DNA from: Lutimaribacter degradans
GTDB lineage: Bacteria > Pseudomonadota > Alphaproteobacteria > Rhodobacterales > Rhodobacteraceae
Assembly: GCF_023703375.1 (NCBI RefSeq)
Contig: NZ_JAMQGO010000010.1
Coordinates: 61,121 to 125,120, forward strand
Direction of reading: 5' to 3'
DNA: 64,000 nt
The position numbers and the translations under genes were made by a program. Of the stretch, positions 17,650-27,234 are shown in pieces; position 1 is the stretch's first letter, and the number at the start of each line of letters is the position of its first letter. Below the pieces are notes generated by a model. The model was not told where the DNA came from, searched no databases, and saw nothing but the letters and a program-made list of their open reading frames with translations.

Positions 17650-18426
17650 TCACCTCCATGTCTTCTTGCGCTTCCAGCGTTTTTCGCCGCGCGCGCCTTC
17701 GTCTGTGTGGCCAAGGTAGAAGCTCTTGATGTCTTCGCTTTCCTTCAGCCGGTCGGACGTGTCGTTCATCACGATCCGCCCCAGTTCCATGACGTAACCC
17801 TGGTCGGCCAGGTTCAGCGCGGCATTTGCGTTTTGCTCGACCAGCATCATGGTCACGCCCACGTCCTTGTTCAGCCGCTTGAGGATGCCGAAAATCTCCT
17901 GCACCAGCAGCGGCGACAGCCCCAGGCTGGGTTCATCAAGCAGCATGATTTCCGGGCTCAGCATCAAGCCGCGACCAATGGCCAGCATCTGCTGCTGACC
18001 GCCCGACAGCGTGCCGGCCTCCTGGTTGCGACGCTCTTTCAAAATCGGGAAATATTCGAACACCAGGTCGCGGTCACGCGCTATGGCCGCCTTGTCATTG
18101 CGGGTATAGGCGCCGAGGTTCAGGTTTTCCTCGACCGTCAGCAGGGGGAAAACTTCGCGTCCTTCGGGGACGTGCACGATGCCCGCCCGCACGACCTTAT
18201 GCGGCTCCCATCCCTGGATCGGCTGCCCCTTGAAAAGGATTTCGCCCTTTTCCGGGTCCATGATGCCCGAGATTGTTTTCAAAAGGGTGGTCTTTCCCGC
18301 GCCATTCGCGCCCAGAACCGTGACGACCGAGCCCTTGTGCACCTCGAGGCTGACGCCGCGAATGGCCATGATCGGGCCGTAAAAGGTTTCGAGGTTGCGC
18401 ACCTCCAGCAGGGGTTTGTCGCTCAT
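17650..18426 (-). CDS. ABC transporter ATPase, LivF type
   Basis: 258 residues. Walker A GANGAGKTT, signature LSGGQQQMLAIGRGL, Walker B IMLLDEPSLGLSP. It ends with a basic tail (GEKRWKRKKTWR). It pairs with the LivG-type ATPase to power import; its start overlaps the livG-like stop by 4 bases (ATGA). Confidence 0.93.
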   Translation of the reverse strand: MSDKPLLEVRNLETFYGPIMAIRGVSLEVHKGSVVTVLGANGAGKTTLLKTISGIMDPEKGEILFKGQPIQGWEPHKVVRAGIVHVPEGREVFPLLTVEENLNLGAYTRNDKAAIARDRDLVFEYFPILKERRNQEAGTLSGGQQQMLAIGRGLMLSPEIMLLDEPSLGLSPLLVQEIFGILKRLNKDVGVTMMLVEQNANAALNLADQGYVMELGRIVMNDTSDRLKESEDIKSFYLGHTDEGARGEKRWKRKKTWR

Positions 18427-19193
18427 GCCGCGTCCCCCGTGCCAAGGTAGGCCGATATCACGGCCGGGTGGTTCTGCACCTCTTCGGGCGTGCCTTCGGC
18501 CAGTTTCGCACCGTCGGCCAGCGCCAGCACGCGGTCGCAGACCTTGCTGACCAACCCCATGTCATGTTCGACCATCAAAACCGTTATCCCCATGTGGCGG
18601 CGGATGTCGTCGATCCACCAGCGCATGTTCTGCGTTTCCTCGACCGACAGGCCCGAGGCCGGTTCATCAAGCAACAACAAGCGTGGCTTCGAGGCCAGCG
18701 CGCGGCCCACCTCGACCACCTTGCGCACACCGTAGGGCAGGCCCGCGATGCGCTTGTTGCGGTAAGGCTGAAGATCAAGGAAGTCGATCACCTCTTCGAC
18801 CGCCGCGCGGTGTTCGCGCTCTTCGCGGCGCACCGATGGCAGGTGAAGCATCTGCTCCACCAGATTGGTCTTGCGCAGACGGTGACGACCCACCAGCAGG
18901 TTGTCCAGAACGGTTGCCTGATCGAACAGTTCGATGTTCTGAAACGTGCGTGCGATGCCAAGGCTGGGCACCTCGTCGGGCGGCAGTTTCAGGAGATCCT
19001 GCCCGTCGAACGTGATCTTGCCTTCGAAGGGCGTGTAAAACCGAGAGATCAGGTTGAAAACCGTCGATTTGCCGGCACCGTTCGGCCCCACAAGGGCGAA
19101 GACCTCGCCCTCTTTCACGTCCATGCTCAGCTTGTTCACGGCTGTCAGGCCGCCGAATTTCAGGGTCACGTTCTCAAGCGTCAGAAGACTCAT
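18423..19193 (-). CDS. ABC transporter ATPase, LivG type
   Basis: 256 residues from ATG 19193, which overlaps the livM-like stop (ATGA). Walker A GPNGAGKST, Walker B LLLLDEPASGLS; the signature loop is LPYGVRKVVEVGRAL, the divergent form usual in LivG. The longer ORF start at 19289 lies inside livM and is not used. Second ATPase subunit of the importer. Confidence 0.93.
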   Translation of the reverse strand: MSLLTLENVTLKFGGLTAVNKLSMDVKEGEVFALVGPNGAGKSTVFNLISRFYTPFEGKITFDGQDLLKLPPDEVPSLGIARTFQNIELFDQATVLDNLLVGRHRLRKTNLVEQMLHLPSVRREEREHRAAVEEVIDFLDLQPYRNKRIAGLPYGVRKVVEVGRALASKPRLLLLDEPASGLSVEETQNMRWWIDDIRRHMGITVLMVEHDMGLVSKVCDRVLALADGAKLAEGTPEEVQNHPAVISAYLGTGDAA

Positions 19194-20272
19194 CTCAGCC
19201 GCTCCGTTTTCAGATAGGATTTCTGACGGCGGAACATGTCTTTCCGCGCGAAGGGGAAAAGCTCCAGGAAGGTGCGGATCTTGAGCCATCGGCCATAAAG
19301 ACCCATCGGCTCGAACAGGATGAACAGGATCATGATCACCCCGAACACCGCCGTTTCCAGGCCGGGGATCGCCACGTTGCTGCCCATGCTGTCGCTCACG
19401 ATCGACAGGAACTGCGGCAGGAAGGCGATGACGATTGCCCCCAGAAAGGCGCCGTGAATAAAGCCAAGCCCGCCCACGACGATCATCATCAGCAGTTGGA
19501 TCGAGATGATGAAGGTGAAGGTCTCGTTATTGAAGATCTCGGAGAAAAGCCCCATCAGCGCGCCGCCCAGCCCCGTGATGCCGGCCGAAAGGCCGAAGGC
19601 CAGCGTCTTGGTGCGCGATATGTTCACGCCCATCGCCTGTGCCGAGATTTCGCTGTCGCGCACGGCCGCAAAGGCACGGCCCATCGGCGCGCGCAGCAGG
19701 TTGCGGTAGAACAGCGTCACGATCAGCACCACGACCAGCGCCATGTAGTACCACGCGACCGGGCTGGACCAACGGTTGATCTCCAGCCCGAAAACAATGA
19801 TCGGCGGCGCGTTTTTCCCCCCGACGCCGCCTGTCCAGGGCTCAAGCATCACGATCAGGTCGTCTGTCAGGATCGCCAGCGCCAGCGTGGCAATCGCCAG
19901 GTAGACCCCGTGCAGTTTCAGCGCTGGAATGGCGATCAGCGCGCCGATGACGCCGGTGATGACCCCGCCCAGCGGAAACGCCAGGATGAAGGGCACGCCG
20001 GCCTCCATCAACAGCACACACGTGTAACAGCCCAGGGCCATGAAGGCCGAATGGCCCAGGCTGGCCTGGCCGGTCTGCCCGGTCAGCAGCATCAGGCCCA
20101 GCCCGCAGGTGGCCCAGATCAGCACGTTCGTCGCCTCGCCCAGGAAGAAGTCGTCGATCAGAAAGGGCAGGGCCACCATCAGCGCCAGCAGCGCGGTGTA
20201 AAGAAAGGCCTGCCAACCATCCTGGAACAGGCGAATGTCGTGATCGTAGCTGGTTTTGAAATGGATGCGCAT
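19190..20272 (-). CDS. ABC transporter permease, LivM type
   Basis: 360-residue inner-membrane protein with multiple hydrophobic segments. Family hallmarks: GLMLLTGQTGQASLGHSAFMALGCY and the cytoplasmic ATPase-coupling loop around GRAFAAVRDSEISAQAMGVN. Slightly long at both ends compared with LivM; the N-terminal part carries a charged stretch before the first segment. It lies four bases after the livH-like gene. Confidence 0.93.
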   Translation of the reverse strand: MRIHFKTSYDHDIRLFQDGWQAFLYTALLALMVALPFLIDDFFLGEATNVLIWATCGLGLMLLTGQTGQASLGHSAFMALGCYTCVLLMEAGVPFILAFPLGGVITGVIGALIAIPALKLHGVYLAIATLALAILTDDLIVMLEPWTGGVGGKNAPPIIVFGLEINRWSSPVAWYYMALVVVLIVTLFYRNLLRAPMGRAFAAVRDSEISAQAMGVNISRTKTLAFGLSAGITGLGGALMGLFSEIFNNETFTFIISIQLLMMIVVGGLGFIHGAFLGAIVIAFLPQFLSIVSDSMGSNVAIPGLETAVFGVIMILFILFEPMGLYGRWLKIRTFLELFPFARKDMFRRQKSYLKTERLR

Positions 20273-20276
20273 GACC

Positions 20277-21155
20277 TCAGACCTTCTTGACGCGAACCTG
20301 CGCGAACAGGCCGTGGGGACGGAACAGAAGCACGCCGATCAGCAGCGCATAGGGAGCGATCTGGCTGTAGCCGGGCGGCAAGTACCGCGCTGCGAAGGGT
20401 TCGATGATCCCCACGATCAGCCCGCCCATCAGGGCGCCGGGCAGGCTGCCGAAACCGCCGATCACGGCTGCGGCGAAGGCCTTGATCCCGATGAAACCTG
20501 CGTTGGGGTCAATCGCGCCCTTTGATGCATACAGAATGCCCGCGACCGCCGCGACGATGCCCGCCAGCGCCCAGACAAGACCATGGATGCGCTTGACCGG
20601 GATGCCCATGTAATAGGCCGCCATCTGGTTCTGGCTGGCTGCCTGCATGGCCAGGCCAATCTTGGTGCGCTGAAAGAACTGCCACAGCAGCAGTGTCAGC
20701 ACGAACGTGGTGATGATGATCGCCACATCGGCCATGCCCAGCACCAACTCTCCCATGCGCAGATCACCGAGCGCCAGCGGCGAATGCAGCGACAGCGGCT
20801 CGTGCCCCCAGATCAAGCCCGCGACGAACCGCAGGACGAACCCCAGTGAGATTGTCAGAATGATGACGGCCACCTGGTTCTGGCCGAACACGGCACGTAG
20901 CACGATCACGTCCAGCAGGTAGCCGAAGGTTCCCATGACAAGGAACACAAGTGGCAGCGCCAGCCAGAACGGGATGCCCATGAATTCAGGGTTGACGAAA
21001 CCAAGCGTCACGAAGGCGCCCAGCATCATGAAATCGCCCTGCGCGAAATTGACGGCCTCGGTCGCCTTGTAGATGAGTACGAAACCCAGCGCGACAAGGC
21101 CATAGACACAGCCATTGGCCATGCCGCTGATGAGAAGCTGAAGAACTTCCACCAC
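20277..21155 (-). CDS. ABC transporter permease, LivH type
   Basis: 292 residues, starting at a GTG (21155) preceded by AGGGAGGATC. The N-terminus VVEVLQLLISGMANG and the motif ALGFVLIYKATEAVNFAQGDFM are typical of LivH permeases. It is the first gene of the minus-strand operon. The 274-base gap to the divergent acyl-CoA dehydrogenase (21156-21429) should hold both promoters; no clear operator was found there. Confidence 0.92.
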   Translation of the reverse strand: MVEVLQLLISGMANGCVYGLVALGFVLIYKATEAVNFAQGDFMMLGAFVTLGFVNPEFMGIPFWLALPLVFLVMGTFGYLLDVIVLRAVFGQNQVAVIILTISLGFVLRFVAGLIWGHEPLSLHSPLALGDLRMGELVLGMADVAIIITTFVLTLLLWQFFQRTKIGLAMQAASQNQMAAYYMGIPVKRIHGLVWALAGIVAAVAGILYASKGAIDPNAGFIGIKAFAAAVIGGFGSLPGALMGGLIVGIIEPFAARYLPPGYSQIAPYALLIGVLLFRPHGLFAQVRVKKV

Positions 21156-21429
21156 GATCCTCCCTATATGGTGCAGGCCGCGATCTCTTGACGCCCCGGT
21201 CCTGCCTGCGCCGACCCTCCCGCCGACGCGCGCCAGCCCTTGCAGGCTGGTGTGCTGATCCGGACATAATTTGCCACACGGGTCAACTATAAGTGTAAAG
21301 GTGACGTTGCGGAAGGTGCGACCGCTATGCGGAAATTCATGGGAATCGACTTGCGACGCAACGATAGTCTGGACGCGGCCGTCCCGGCTTTTGCATGGTG
21401 GCGCCAAGCTGCATCACGGGAGAGAAAGA

Positions 21430-22587
21430 ATGACGCTTTTCACGCCAACGGCAAGCTGGGTCATGGACGAACACAGGATGTTCGCCGACGCGGCCAGCCG
21501 TGTCTATGCCGATGAACTGGTACCGAATATCGAGAAATGGAACGAACAGGGCCGGGTTGACCGCGCATTCTGGAAAGTCGCTGGCGACCAGGGGTTGATG
21601 GGCGGTTCCGTGCCCGAGGAATATGGCGGTGCAGGTGGCGGCATGGGGTTTGACGCCATCACGATATACGAGCAGGGCGCAGTGGGTGATAGCGGCTGGG
21701 GCTATTCGATCCAGTCGATCGTTCTGCATTACCTTCTGGCCTATGCCAGCGAAGAGCAAAAGCAACGCTGGGTTCCGGGGCTTGTGTCGGGCGAGCGCGT
21801 GGCGGCCATCGCGATGACCGAGCCGGGCACCGGATCCGACCTTCAGTCGGTCAAGACCACGGCCGAAAAGGATGGCAACCATTACCGTATCAACGGCTCG
21901 AAGACCTTCATCACGAACGGGCAGACCGCCGATCTGATCGTGGTGGTTGCCAAGACCGACAAGAACGCGGGCGCCAAGGGCGTTTCGCTTATCGTGATGG
22001 AATCCGAAGGCACCGAGGGCTTCCGCCGTGGGCGCAATCTGAAAAAACTGGGAATGAAGGCCAACGACACGTCCGAGTTGTTTTTTGAGGATGTAAAAGT
22101 GCCGCAGACCAACCTGCTGGGGGATGAAGAGGGGCAGGGGTTCTACCAGTTGATGCGGCAATTGCCGTGGGAGCGGCTGGCCATCGCGCTGACCGCTCAG
22201 GGCTGCATCGATTTCGCGTTGAAGGAAACCATCGCCTATGTGCAAGAGCGCAAGGCCTTCGGTCAGCGGGTAATGGATTTCCAGAACACGCGCTTCAAGC
22301 TGGCCGAGATGAAAACCAAGGCCGAGGTTCTGCGCGCTTTTGTCAACGATTGCATCGCCCGCGCCGAGGACGGCACGCTGGATGCCGCGACCGCGAGCAT
22401 GGCCAAGTACTGGGGCAGCCAGACCCAGAACGAGGTGATGCATGAATGCCTGCAGCTATTCGGTGGCTATGGCTTCATGATGGAATACCCTATCGCTCGT
22501 CTTTACGCGGATGCGCGGGTGCAGATGATCTATGGCGGCACCAACGAGATCATGAAGGAACTGATCGCCCGCTCGATCGACGTTTGA
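21430..22587 (+). CDS. Acyl-CoA dehydrogenase, LCAD/IVD-like
   Basis: 385 residues. FAD-dependent alpha,beta-dehydrogenation of an acyl-CoA. Motifs: MTEPGTGSDLQ (FAD/substrate loop), ERKAFGQ and the C-terminal YGGTNEIMKELIARS. The usual MCAD catalytic Glu in the YEG position is Gly here, as in long-chain and isovaleryl types, where the base is a Glu in the earlier helix; LKETIAYV supplies such a Glu. ATG 21430 follows GGGAGAGAAAG. Divergent from the liv operon and upstream of the aminobenzoyl-CoA gene, so probably the same pathway. Confidence 0.92.
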   Translation: MTLFTPTASWVMDEHRMFADAASRVYADELVPNIEKWNEQGRVDRAFWKVAGDQGLMGGSVPEEYGGAGGGMGFDAITIYEQGAVGDSGWGYSIQSIVLHYLLAYASEEQKQRWVPGLVSGERVAAIAMTEPGTGSDLQSVKTTAEKDGNHYRINGSKTFITNGQTADLIVVVAKTDKNAGAKGVSLIVMESEGTEGFRRGRNLKKLGMKANDTSELFFEDVKVPQTNLLGDEEGQGFYQLMRQLPWERLAIALTAQGCIDFALKETIAYVQERKAFGQRVMDFQNTRFKLAEMKTKAEVLRAFVNDCIARAEDGTLDAATASMAKYWGSQTQNEVMHECLQLFGGYGFMMEYPIARLYADARVQMIYGGTNEIMKELIARSIDV

Positions 22588-22592
22588 ACAGC

Positions 22593-22624
22593 GGCGCGGG
22601 CGCACTGCCCGCGCCGATCGTTTT
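22593..22624 (+). terminator. Weak terminator after acyl-CoA dehydrogenase
   Basis: Stem GGCGCGGGC (22593-22601) / GCCCGCGCC (22607-22615), then GATCG and TTTT. The short delayed T run suggests partial termination. Confidence 0.6.
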
Positions 22625-22793
22625 GCGCTCACGCCAAAGCGGTGCATGCCAATCTGCGGCGGAATATTGCAGTCGCAAGATCCCGTTGTAGGGCTGAAAT
22701 CGACCGCATACTTCAACCTTAAAATATTTGTCCTTGAAATAATTCTTGCCTGCGTTACCGTGTTACCAAGCATGGATTCGAGGAGGCGAGAGC

Positions 22794-25094
22794 ATGAAGA
22801 TCGCATGTCTTGGTGGTGGGCCCGCAGGCCTTTATTTCGCGATTTCTATGAAGCTGCGGCAGCCCGATGCCGAAATCACGGTGTTCGAACGCAACAAGGC
22901 GGATGATACGTTCGGTTGGGGTGTCGTGCTGTCTGACGACGCGCTGGACAACCTGCACCGGAACGATCCGAAAAGCGCCGAGGCGATCCGCGAGAATTTC
23001 GCCTACTGGGATGACATCGCCGTGGTGCATGACGGGCACCGCACGGTGTCGGGTGGGCATGGTTTCGCCGGTATCGGACGCATGAAGTTGCTTTTGCTGT
23101 TGCAAGAGCGCGCGCGTGAACTGGGCGTGGACCTGCAATTCGAAACCGATGTTGGCCCGGTCGAGGATTACTCGGAAAAATACGACATGGTCGTGGCCGC
23201 CGATGGTCTGAATTCGCGTGTGCGCGAAGCCTGGGCCGAGCATTTCAAGCCAGATATCGATACCCGTCTTTGCAAGTTCATCTGGCTGGGCACGCACCAG
23301 AAATTCGACGATGCCTTCACCTTCATCTTCGAAAAGACCGCTCATGGCTGGGTCTGGGCGCATGCCTACCAATTCGATGACAACACGGCGACGTTCATCG
23401 TCGAATGCACGCAGGAAACCTGGGACAAGTGGGGTTTCGAAGGCATGTCGAAAGAAGAGATCGTCGAGACCTGCCGCCAGATCTTTGCCGATCACCTTGA
23501 CGGTCACGAGTTGATGTCGAACGCCAAGCATCTGCGTGGTTCGGCCGTCTGGATCAACTTCCCCCGCGTGAATTGCGAAAAGTGGCATCACAAGAATGTC
23601 GTGCTGATGGGCGATGCAGCGGCGACTGCGCATTTCTCCATTGGGTCGGGCTCGCGCCTGGCATTCGACAGCGCGATTGCCCTGGCCGAATTCGTGGATA
23701 CCGAAGCGTCACTGAAGGACGCCTTTGCCAAGTACCAGGACGAGCGGCGGCTGGACGTGCTGCGCCTGCAATCGGCCGCACGCAACAGCCTTGAATGGTT
23801 CGAAGAGGTGGAGCGTTATCTCGATCTCGACCCGGTGCAGTTCAATTACTCGCTGCTGACGCGGTCGCAGCGGATTTCCCATGAAAACCTGCGCCTGCGC
23901 GACCCGGAATGGCTGGAATCGGCGGAAAAGTGGTTCCAGGTTCAGTCCGGTGTATCGGAAAACGCGCCCGTTCGGCCGCCGATGTTCGCTCCGTTCAAGT
24001 TGCGCGACATGGAGCTGAAGAACCGCGTCGTGGTAAGCCCCATGGCACAATACAAGGCTGTCGATGGCTGCCCGACGGATTGGCACCTTATCCATTACGG
24101 CGAACGGGCCAAGGGGGGTGCCGGCCTGGTTTACACCGAAATGACATGCGTCAGCCCCGAGGGCCGCATCACGCCGGGCTGTCCCGGGCTTTACACGCCC
24201 GAACATGAGGAAGCGTGGAAGCGCCTGACCGATTTCGTGCATGCCGAAACCGAGGCCAAGATTTGTTGCCAGATCGGACATTCGGGCCGCAAGGGCTCGA
24301 CCCAGGTGGGGTGGGAAAAAATGGACGCGCCGTTGCCCGATGGAAATTGGGAACTGGTTTCGGCCTCACCTATCCCCTGGTCGCCGGAAAACGCTGTCCC
24401 GCGTGAGATCACCCGGGCCGAGATGGACATGGTGCGCGATCAATTCGTGGCATCCGCGGAAATGGCCAAGCGCGCTGGCTTCGACATGATCGAACTGCAC
24501 GCGGCGCATGGTTACCTGCTGTCGTCCTTCATCAGCCCAAAGTCGAACATCCGGCAGGACGAGTACGGCGGCAGCCTGGAAAACCGGATGCGCTATCCAC
24601 TTGAGGTGTTCCAGGCCATGCGCGCGGTCTGGCCCGAGGCCAAGCCTCTGGCGGTTCGCATCTCTGCCAATGACTGGGTTGGCGACGATGGCGTGACGCC
24701 CGACGAGGCGGTTGAAATCTCGCGCATGTTCTGGGAGGCGGGTGCCGATATTATCGACGTGTCGGCCGGCCAGACCAGCGTGGATGCCAAGCCCGTTTAC
24801 GGACGCATGTTCCAGACGCCGTTCTCGGATCGCATCCGCAACGAGGCCGGCATTGCCACAATGGCGGTCGGCAACATCTACGAGGCCGACCACGCCAATT
24901 CCATCCTGATGGCGGGGCGGGCCGATCTCGTGGCGGTCGCGCGTCCGCACCTGGCCGACCCGTATTGGACGCTGCACGAAGGCGCCAAGATCGGTGATCG
25001 TCTGGCGGAATGGCCGCTGCCTTACCTGCCGGGCCGCGACCAGATGTGGCGTCTTGCAGACCGCGAGGCCGAGATGATGCAGGTGCGGGTCTGA
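22794..25094 (+). CDS. 2-Aminobenzoyl-CoA monooxygenase/reductase-like fusion protein
   Basis: 766 residues from ATG 22794 (AGGAGG site). Residues 1 to ~370 form a salicylate-hydroxylase-like FAD monooxygenase ([10 protein letters not shown] dinucleotide fold at the N-terminus, later [14 protein letters not shown]). Residues ~395-766 form an Old Yellow Enzyme/NADH:flavin oxidoreductase ([44 protein letters not shown]). This two-domain order is that of the anthraniloyl-CoA enzyme studied in Azoarcus evansii, which hydroxylates and reduces 2-aminobenzoyl-CoA to a non-aromatic enamine CoA ester. Databases often call it bifunctional salicylyl-CoA 5-hydroxylase/oxidoreductase. First gene of a tight operon. 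Confidence 0.88.
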   Translation: MKIACLGGGPAGLYFAISMKLRQPDAEITVFERNKADDTFGWGVVLSDDALDNLHRNDPKSAEAIRENFAYWDDIAVVHDGHRTVSGGHGFAGIGRMKLLLLLQERARELGVDLQFETDVGPVEDYSEKYDMVVAADGLNSRVREAWAEHFKPDIDTRLCKFIWLGTHQKFDDAFTFIFEKTAHGWVWAHAYQFDDNTATFIVECTQETWDKWGFEGMSKEEIVETCRQIFADHLDGHELMSNAKHLRGSAVWINFPRVNCEKWHHKNVVLMGDAAATAHFSIGSGSRLAFDSAIALAEFVDTEASLKDAFAKYQDERRLDVLRLQSAARNSLEWFEEVERYLDLDPVQFNYSLLTRSQRISHENLRLRDPEWLESAEKWFQVQSGVSENAPVRPPMFAPFKLRDMELKNRVVVSPMAQYKAVDGCPTDWHLIHYGERAKGGAGLVYTEMTCVSPEGRITPGCPGLYTPEHEEAWKRLTDFVHAETEAKICCQIGHSGRKGSTQVGWEKMDAPLPDGNWELVSASPIPWSPENAVPREITRAEMDMVRDQFVASAEMAKRAGFDMIELHAAHGYLLSSFISPKSNIRQDEYGGSLENRMRYPLEVFQAMRAVWPEAKPLAVRISANDWVGDDGVTPDEAVEISRMFWEAGADIIDVSAGQTSVDAKPVYGRMFQTPFSDRIRNEAGIATMAVGNIYEADHANSILMAGRADLVAVARPHLADPYWTLHEGAKIGDRLAEWPLPYLPGRDQMWRLADREAEMMQVRV

Positions 25095-25846
25095 TGGAGT
25101 ACCGGCACGTCATCATCACGGGTGGCGGCACCGGCGTTGGCGCCGAGATGGCCCAGACCTTTGCCCATGCGGGGGCCAAGGTCACCATCCTGGGGCGCCG
25201 CGAAGGGCCGTTGCGCGACGTGGCCAAGCAGCACAAGTTCATTGGCTGGGTCACCTGCGACGTGACCGATGGCGCGGCCGTGCGCGATGCCTTTCGCCAG
25301 GCGCGTGGGCTGAACGGTCCCGTCAACGTGATCGTGGCCAATGCCGGCGCCGCCGACAGCAAACCGTTCGAGGCGATGAACGCCGATGACCTTGATGCGA
25401 TGTTGCAGGTGAACCTGAAGGGCGTGTTCCACAGTTTCCAGGCCGCGCTGCCCGACATGAAGGCCCAAGGCTGGGGGCGTATGATCGCGGTCGCGTCGAC
25501 CGCCTCGCTCAAGGGGTACCCGTATGTTGCAGGCTATGTTGCGGCCAAGCACGGCGTTCTGGGGTTGGTGCGCGCTCTGGCTGTTGAACTGGGGCGCACC
25601 GGCGTGACTGTAAACGCGCTGTGCCCGGGCTTCATCGAGACGCCTTTGCTGGATCGATCGATTGCCAACATCGTCGAGAAAACCGGTATGAGCCAGGAAA
25701 AGGCGGCCAAGTCGCTGCGCGCGGGCAATCCGCAAGGCCGGTTCATCCAGACCGACGAAGTGGCCGGCGCGGCGCTTTGGTTGTGTTCGGAGGCAGCGCG
25801 TTCGGTCAACGGGCATGCGCTGGGCCTAACGGGGGGCGAGATATGA
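25094..25846 (+). CDS. SDR-family 3-hydroxyacyl-CoA dehydrogenase-like
   Basis: 250 residues. NAD(P)-binding TGGGTGVG at the N-terminus, NAG motif (VANAGA), catalytic Ser in VASTAS and YVAAK (Tyr-X3-Lys). The ATG overlaps the upstream stop by one base, showing coupling. In the pathway it is placed to oxidise or reduce a hydroxy/oxo group on the alicyclic CoA ring or the opened chain. The exact step is not shown by sequence. Confidence 0.88.
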   Translation: MEYRHVIITGGGTGVGAEMAQTFAHAGAKVTILGRREGPLRDVAKQHKFIGWVTCDVTDGAAVRDAFRQARGLNGPVNVIVANAGAADSKPFEAMNADDLDAMLQVNLKGVFHSFQAALPDMKAQGWGRMIAVASTASLKGYPYVAGYVAAKHGVLGLVRALAVELGRTGVTVNALCPGFIETPLLDRSIANIVEKTGMSQEKAAKSLRAGNPQGRFIQTDEVAGAALWLCSEAARSVNGHALGLTGGEI

Positions 25847-26325
25847 ACGCCCCCGCCGAATCCACACGCAGCACGCCGCAATCCAAGGCGCGTCTCAGGC
25901 TTTGGTTGCGGCTGTTGGGCGTCACTCGGAAAATCGAGAACGAGCTGCGTGACAAGCTTCGGCGCGAGCATGACACCACGCTACCGCGGTTTGACGTCAT
26001 GTCGGCGCTGCACCGTCATCCCGACGGGCTACGCATGTCCGAGCTGTCGGGCGTGTTGAAAGTATCGAACGGCAATGTCACCGGCATCGTCGACCGGCTG
26101 ACCGAAGAGGGCCTGGTGGAACGCGTGGCCGTGCCAGGGGATCGGCGTGCGATGATGGCACGATTGACCGAACGTGGGCAGACCGTCTTTATCGGGCAGG
26201 CGGCCGAACACGAGGCATGGATCGACGGGCTATTTGCCGAAATGGATGCCGACGAAGCCCGGATATTTGCCAACCGGTTGGGTGAACTGGCCGAGCTTTT
26301 GGAGACTAGGGGAGAAACGCAATGA
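25843..26325 (+). CDS. MarR-family regulator of the aromatic CoA operon
   Basis: 160 residues. Winged [30 protein letters not shown], then [33 protein letters not shown]. MarR proteins in aromatic CoA clusters usually release DNA when they bind the aryl-CoA. The gene sits inside the operon with ATGA overlaps on both sides, suggesting autoregulation. Possible targets are the palindrome at 27170-27189 and the AT-rich region upstream of 22794. Confidence 0.9.
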   Translation: MNAPAESTRSTPQSKARLRLWLRLLGVTRKIENELRDKLRREHDTTLPRFDVMSALHRHPDGLRMSELSGVLKVSNGNVTGIVDRLTEEGLVERVAVPGDRRAMMARLTERGQTVFIGQAAEHEAWIDGLFAEMDADEARIFANRLGELAELLETRGETQ

Positions 26326-27131
26326 ACGCGATGCGCACCGACGTGAAACATTTTCTGCTGACGATCGAGGACGGCATCGCCACGGTGCGGCTGGACCGGC
26401 CCGAACGAAAGAACCCGCTGACATTCGACAGCTATGCCGAGCTGCGCGACTGGTTCCGCGATCTGCACTATGCCGATGATGTGAAGGCCGTGGTGTTCGC
26501 ATCGAATGGCGGAAATTTCAGCTCGGGCGGGGACGTGCATGACATCATCGGGCCCCTGACGCGCATGAACATGAAGGAACTGCTGGCATTCACCCGGATG
26601 ACCGGGGACCTGGTCAAGGCCATCGTGAATTGCGGCAAGCCCGTGATCGCCGCGATAGACGGGATTTGCGTAGGGGCCGGTGCGATCATTGCCATGGCCA
26701 GTGATCTGCGTATGGGCACGGCCGACGCCAAGACGGCCTTTCTGTTCACCCGTGTCGGTCTTGCCGGTTGTGACATGGGGGCCTGCGCCATCCTGCCGCG
26801 GATCATCGGGCAGGGCCGCGCGGCCGAGCTTCTTTACACGGGCCGCGTCATGACCGCCGACGAGGGCGAGCGCTGGGGCTTTTTCAACCGGTTGGTCGAT
26901 GCCGAGACCCTGGAAGCCGAGGCGCTTGCCCTGGCCGGGAAAATTGCCGACGGTCCAAATTTCGGCCACATGATGACCAAGACGATGCTGGCGCAAGAAT
27001 GGTCGATGTCGATCGAACAGGCCATCGAGGCCGAGGCCCAGGCGCAGGCGATCTGCATGCAGACGGGCGATTTCGAGCGCGCCTATAACGCCTTCGTCAA
27101 AAAGGAAAAGCCGGTTTTCGAAGGAGACTGA
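26322..27131 (+). CDS. Enoyl-CoA hydratase/isomerase family protein
   Basis: 269 residues of the crotonase fold. Oxyanion-hole segments [10 protein letters not shown] and later [18 protein letters not shown]. The second catalytic-Glu position usual in hydratases appears as Asp/Met (CDMGA), so it could be a ring hydrolase or isomerase rather than a simple hydratase. The start overlaps the MarR stop. A hairpin follows its stop codon. Confidence 0.88.
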   Translation: MNAMRTDVKHFLLTIEDGIATVRLDRPERKNPLTFDSYAELRDWFRDLHYADDVKAVVFASNGGNFSSGGDVHDIIGPLTRMNMKELLAFTRMTGDLVKAIVNCGKPVIAAIDGICVGAGAIIAMASDLRMGTADAKTAFLFTRVGLAGCDMGACAILPRIIGQGRAAELLYTGRVMTADEGERWGFFNRLVDAETLEAEALALAGKIADGPNFGHMMTKTMLAQEWSMSIEQAIEAEAQAQAICMQTGDFERAYNAFVKKEKPVFEGD

Positions 27132-27146
27132 CAGCGGCGCGGACCG

Positions 27147-27166
27147 AAAAACCGGAGGCGGTTTTT
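27147..27166 (+). terminator. Small terminator-like hairpin after the hydratase gene
   Basis: AAAAACCG (27147-27154) / CGGTTTTT (27159-27166), 4-nt loop; the stem ends in its own T run. Probably splits the catabolic genes into two transcripts. Confidence 0.65.
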
Positions 27167-27169
27167 CAC

Positions 27170-27189
27170 AAAATTCGTGAACGAATTTT
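27170..27189. promoter_or_regulatory. Palindromic operator candidate in the catabolic cluster
   Basis: Perfect AAAATTCG / CGAATTTT with TGAA spacer, overlapped by TTCAC...GTGAA (27165-27181). It lies 46 bases before the second acyl-CoA dehydrogenase gene. Size and symmetry suit a MarR dimer. Confidence 0.5.
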
Positions 27190-27234
27190 TATCTCTGGCG
27201 AAGATATTTTTGGAGAGAGGAAACAGGGGGCACA

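Noticed and set aside
22712..22738. TTCAA...TTGAA inverted repeat upstream of the ACMR-like gene as MarR operator
   Set aside because: Only 5-base arms with a poorly matching interior; too weak to list as a site.
22794..25094. Annotation as a plain salicylate or salicylyl-CoA hydroxylase
   Set aside because: The C-terminal Old Yellow Enzyme domain fits the aminobenzoyl-CoA monooxygenase/reductase architecture better.
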